Below are positions 7,276-9,763 of a DNA stretch of 9,763 nucleotides, one piece after another (within the stretch, counting starts at the first letter, position 1; every line of letters starts with the position of its first letter). The stretch is from the NCBI GenBank assembly GCA_017882555.1, contig JADGPH010000008.1:1-9763 (forward strand), read 5' to 3'. Origin of the DNA: Thermoleophilia bacterium. GTDB taxonomy: Bacteria; Actinomycetota; Thermoleophilia; Miltoncostaeales; Miltoncostaeaceae. The notes under the pieces were generated by a model. It made no database searches and had not been told where the DNA came from. It saw nothing but the letters and a program-made list of their open reading frames with translations. The position numbers and the translations under genes are program-made.

Positions 7276-7672
7276 GTGCTCCGACTCACGACAGCCAGAC
7301 TACGAGTGTCAGGAGTTCGCGCAACGCTGCGACACACGATGATGCCCGCATTGGCACCGGTCCATCACCACAACCGGCAGGTAGTGTCCCCGACGCGAAT
7401 GACGCGGTGCGCCCGACGCCAATGTGCCAAGAGGCGCTTCGACATCAATGCGCCCGCACCCCATGGGCGGACGGCACTCGGCCAGCCGGCCCGAACAACG
7501 GACCCCACCAGCTGATCTCGCCGAAGTCGTCGCATCCCCTATTCGTCGAGCCGGGCCACCTGGATGGCTGGCCACGACTTAATCGAACAGATAGCAGAAT
7601 AAGGAACTCCTGACTGACTCGTCTGCCGCCCGCACGACGATCGCTTCACCGACGCCCCACACGCGCCTGCTG
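7276..7672. other. Gene-free divergent gap
   Basis: Between the minus-strand DUF1361 gene and the plus-strand oxidoreductase remnant. No frame shows recognisable motifs. An A/T-richer patch at about 7577-7616 stands out against the high G+C background and could hold promoter elements for either direction, but I see no clear -10/-35 pair. No tRNA or riboswitch-like structure was recognised. Confidence 0.4.
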
Positions 7673-7870
7673 ATGAAAGACGTGGTTGCAGTTGGCGAAG
7701 GACCACATGGGCTGTCGCGTGGTGCACACCTCCGCCCTTTGCTTCGGCGCGTGCGCGTGATCGGTGCGCCGATGGGCGCGTGACGCAACAACACGTCCGC
7801 CGGACCTCACCTCACGTCAACCCCTGCCACATCACGCCTGCCTGTCCTGCACCCGCCCCAGTTTCGGCTT
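7673..7870 (+). pseudogene. N-terminal remnant of an FAD/NAD(P)-dependent oxidoreductase (flavin monooxygenase-like)
   Basis: From ATG 7673 the frame reads MKDVVAVGEGPHGLSRGAHL and then RVRVIGAPMGA before TGA at 7781-7783. This matches the N-terminus of flavoprotein monooxygenase-like enzymes: the Rossmann dinucleotide-binding G-x-G-x-x-G is kept as GEGPHG (codons 8-13), followed by LS, an AHL helix and a VxVxGxPM strand. In the family the next residue is normally tryptophan, so the TGA looks like a TGG-to-TGA change. The same frame continues after the stop as RNNTSAGPHLTSTPATSRL, recalling the family's W-R-x-x-M-P-x-G-M-x-L-K-S segment with several key residues replaced. Similarity fades near 7870, and the minus-strand deacetylase ends at 7923, so about 80% of the gene is gone. 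It would encode no working enzyme. The assignment rests on motif recognition alone. Confidence 0.6.
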
Positions 7871-7922
7871 CACCTCACGCCCGTGCCCGTGCGCTTCCGG
7901 GGGACAGAGTCACGTCCGACGC

Positions 7923-8795
7923 TCAGCCGGCTCGCCCCGTCAGCGTGCGAACAAGGTGGCGGCTACGGCGCACGACGCGGAACCCACGCGTTCTCAGGCG
8001 CTCCGAGGACCCGACTATGGCGAGCCCGCCGCCAAGCACGCGATGCAGGTCCTGCGCCGAGTGACTGTCGAGGATCGTCCATCGAGCAATCGCGAACGGG
8101 TCATCGCCGGGGCGCGACAACGCGTTCCTGACTGCCACACCCGAGGAATAGCCCGCGCGTCGAACCTCGGCCAACACCCGGCGATCGTGCGCCCCGTGGG
8201 GATACGCAACCGAATCAATCCCCGCCCCCGTGATCTCCTGCAAGTACTCGCGGCCCCCACGGAGCTCTCCGGCAATTTCATACCTCGACAACTCGTCGAG
8301 CCGGATGTGTCGCACCCCGTGCGCACCGACCTCGACCAGCGGATGCCGCGCGAGCTCACGCAACTCGTGGGCGTCGAGCATGCCCGACTGGCCGACGAAG
8401 CTCGCCGTCACGAAGATAGTGCTCGGAATTCCCGCCTCTGCTAGGGCGATGATCGCCGGCAGGTTGTCGTCATAGCCGTCGTCGAACGTGACGGCGAACG
8501 GGCGCGTCGGCAGCGGGCGCTCGCCCCGAAGGCCATCGGCCAGGTCCCCGATAAGCAACGGTGTCGCCCCGCCGTCGCGATGGGCGGTGAGGATCTGAGC
8601 ATGCTCAGTGAACGAGGAATCCGACAAAGTGAATCGTTCGAGGCCCGCGCGCGCAGGCTCGCCAATCGCGTGATAGAGGAGAACCGGAATGAAGGCGGGG
8701 TCCATACGCACCGTCCCGGCACCCGCGGACGTGGGCCCGAAACCGCCGAGATCTGTGGACGAGCCCTTCCGCGCTCCCCGAGACCGATCGGTCAT
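7923..8795 (-). CDS. Polysaccharide deacetylase (NodB homology domain, CE4 family)
   Basis: 290 residues. Carbohydrate esterase family 4 enzymes remove N- or O-acetyl groups from glycans with a bound divalent metal. The domain is complete: PVLLYHAIG (37-45), motif 1 TFDDGYDDN (103-111) with catalytic base and metal aspartates D105 and D106, motif 2 HGVRH (159-163) supplying both metal histidines, motif 3-like VAYPHGAHDRR (196-206) and IARWTI (236-241) near the end. No signal peptide is evident, which is unusual for an enzyme expected to act outside the cell, though this is common in members from glycan loci. The ATG at 8795 has only a distant GAGGG. The ATG at 8705 (codon 31), just before the domain, would give 260 residues and is equally plausible. 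It probably trims the polymer made by the neighbouring glycosyltransferases. Confidence 0.92.
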   Translation of the reverse strand: MTDRSRGARKGSSTDLGGFGPTSAGAGTVRMDPAFIPVLLYHAIGEPARAGLERFTLSDSSFTEHAQILTAHRDGGATPLLIGDLADGLRGERPLPTRPFAVTFDDGYDDNLPAIIALAEAGIPSTIFVTASFVGQSGMLDAHELRELARHPLVEVGAHGVRHIRLDELSRYEIAGELRGGREYLQEITGAGIDSVAYPHGAHDRRVLAEVRRAGYSSGVAVRNALSRPGDDPFAIARWTILDSHSAQDLHRVLGGGLAIVGSSERLRTRGFRVVRRSRHLVRTLTGRAG

Positions 8796-9047
8796 GGGCG
8801 CGCCTGGGGTCCCTCGGAGCGGAAATGCCGCGCGTGCTGAATCGGTGCGCCCACCTGGGGCAACCCCCGGAACATCAATGCTGGTGTGATCCGGTCACGC
8901 GCGATCATCGGTATTGGGAGCCTCTTGGGGCGAGCGAAACAGGGTGAGCCTAACAAATCGGCCCCTTCGCCACGCCCCACGAGCGGGTCCTCATACGGCA
9001 ACCGGGCTGCCATCGTTGGATGGTAATCGCGGCCGGCGATACCCGTC
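8796..9047. other. Divergent intergenic region
   Basis: Lies between the minus-strand deacetylase and the plus-strand GH16 remnant, so it should have held promoters for both. No clear -10/-35 pair is visible. A minus-strand frame is open across it and ends overlapping the deacetylase ATG at 8795, but it is antisense to the GH16 remnant further up and shows no recognisable motif, so I do not call it a gene. Confidence 0.35.
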
Positions 9048-9641
9048 ATGGTCCCCCGTTCCGCAGTCGTGGTCGGAGTTGCCGCGCTGATTCTCACTCC
9101 ATCCGCCTGCGGACGTCTGTGTGGGTCGTCGCGCAAGGTGCCGCTCTTGACATCGGCGGCGGCCCGACCAGCACTAGCCGGGACGTTGATGCCGCCGCGC
9201 AGACTGCCGGACCGGCACCAGGTCTGTGTCGGCAACTTCAACAACGATGTCCCAATCGGCAGCTTGCCGGTGGCCGTCGCCGGAACGCGGCAGGACACCT
9301 ATCAGGACGGCTGGACGGACACCAGCAAGATGGTACGTATATGCCCTCGACGGTCGTCTCGATCGCCAACGGGGTGATGAACCCTCACCTGCACACCCAG
9401 AATGGAGTGCACACGGTCGCTGCGCTGGTATCCACGATTCCTCGTGCGCAGGGAAACTGGGGGCAGCTTGCTCTATTACCGCGACATGATCCGCATCCGC
9501 GCCGACGTCGTGCCGGGCTACACGGCATCCAATGCGTTGGGGCCCGACGGCGAGACCTGGCCCAGGGATGGCGAGATCGATTTCCCCGAGGGGGAACTCA
9601 ACGGCGCGATCCTGTGCTGGCGACGCCCGAGGTCATTGTGA
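9048..9641 (+). pseudogene. Family 16 glycoside hydrolase, frameshifted and truncated
   Basis: From ATG 9048 the protein begins with a hydrophobic secretion-signal-like segment (SAVVVGVAALILTPSACG), then reads FNNDVPIGSLP and GWTDTSK, typical of the start of bacterial GH16 domains (endo-beta-glucanase/laminarinase/carrageenase clan). At about 9330-9331 one base is missing from the codon after SK. The next 120 bases, GTYMPSTVVSIANGVMNPHL and so on, lie in another frame. One extra base near 9452-9463, probably in a G-run, restores the first frame as GGSLLYYRDMIRIRADVVPG and WPRDGEIDFPEGELNGA. The E-I-D-F-P-E motif with its nucleophile and acid/base glutamates is therefore still encoded. The sequence then leaves the family pattern and stops at 9641, so the C-terminal half of the beta-sandwich is absent. 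It was probably a secreted enzyme acting on the locus polysaccharide. No functional product is expected. Confidence 0.8.
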
Positions 9642-9643
9642 AA

Positions 9644-9691
9644 GGCCCTTGTAGGGCGTCGCGTCATCCGAGACGCCGCCCCACAAGGGCC
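9644..9691. terminator. Long hairpin after the GH16 remnant, probable transcription terminator
   Basis: GGCCCTTGT (9644-9652) pairs perfectly with ACAAGGGCC (9683-9691). Inside, GGGCG (9654-9658) pairs with CGCCC (9677-9681) and GCGTC (9661-9665) with GACGC (9672-9676), around the loop ATCCGA. That is 19 pairs with one mismatch and a two-base bulge. No U-run follows on the plus strand; on the minus strand the stem is followed by TTT. Actinobacterial terminators often lack U-tracts. It starts three bases after the GH16 remnant's stop and could terminate transcription from either side. Confidence 0.6.
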
Positions 9692-9763
9692 CTCGTGTCC
9701 AAGCGCATCCGTCCGCGGGACCGCCGGTGCGGATGATCGATGCGTGCGATCGCGGTCGGCCCC

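Noticed and set aside
7764..8444. Plus-strand open frame of 226 codons
   Set aside because: Mostly antisense to the deacetylase, whose CE4 motifs are complete. Open only because of high G+C content.
8792..9298. Minus-strand frame ending in an overlap with the deacetylase start
   Set aside because: Most of it is antisense to the GH16 remnant. The non-overlapping part has no recognisable domain, and the overlap with ATG 8795 could be chance.
1..9763. CRISPR array, transposon ends or tRNA-linked attachment sites
   Set aside because: No spaced direct repeats, transposase motifs or tRNA-like folds were seen on either strand.

Overview
High G+C bacterial DNA with codon use and protein families typical of Actinomycetota (actinobacteria, possibly Nocardioidaceae- or Thermoleophilia-like; the sequence does not fix the genus). 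The window is part of a surface-polysaccharide (exopolysaccharide/capsule) biosynthesis locus. Almost every convincing gene lies on the minus strand and reads right to left.

Order along the minus strand: a polysaccharide deacetylase (7923-8795); a 650-bp gap that carries, on the plus strand, the remains of an FAD/NAD(P)-dependent oxidoreductase; a DUF1361 membrane protein (6580-7275); a 390-bp gap; two family-2 glycosyltransferases (5026-6189 and 3782-5026) joined by a TGATG stop/start overlap; a small four-helix membrane protein (3107-3685); a stretch of apparently decayed coding sequence (2771-3106); a polyprenyl-phosphate-mannose-synthase-like family-2 glycosyltransferase (1805-2704); and a long gene that runs off the left edge, with a phosphoribosyltransferase fold followed by a kinase-like domain (1-1616). 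This last gene has no stop inside the window, so a search restricted to complete ORFs misses it, although it is the longest protein here.

At the right end, on the plus strand, is a broken family-16 glycoside hydrolase (9048-9641). It keeps the GEIDFPEG active-site motif but has two compensating single-base frameshifts and no C-terminal half. A strong long hairpin (9644-9691) follows it directly.

The genes fit one process. The three glycosyltransferases would transfer sugars from activated donors to lipid-linked or growing glycan acceptors. The membrane proteins have unknown roles at the membrane step. The deacetylase and the former GH16 enzyme would trim the exported polymer. The phosphoribosyltransferase-kinase protein has no assigned role and is the most novel element. 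Several gaps hold decayed genes, so the right half looks like an eroding flank of the locus. No tRNA, rRNA, CRISPR array, transposase or insertion sequence was seen.
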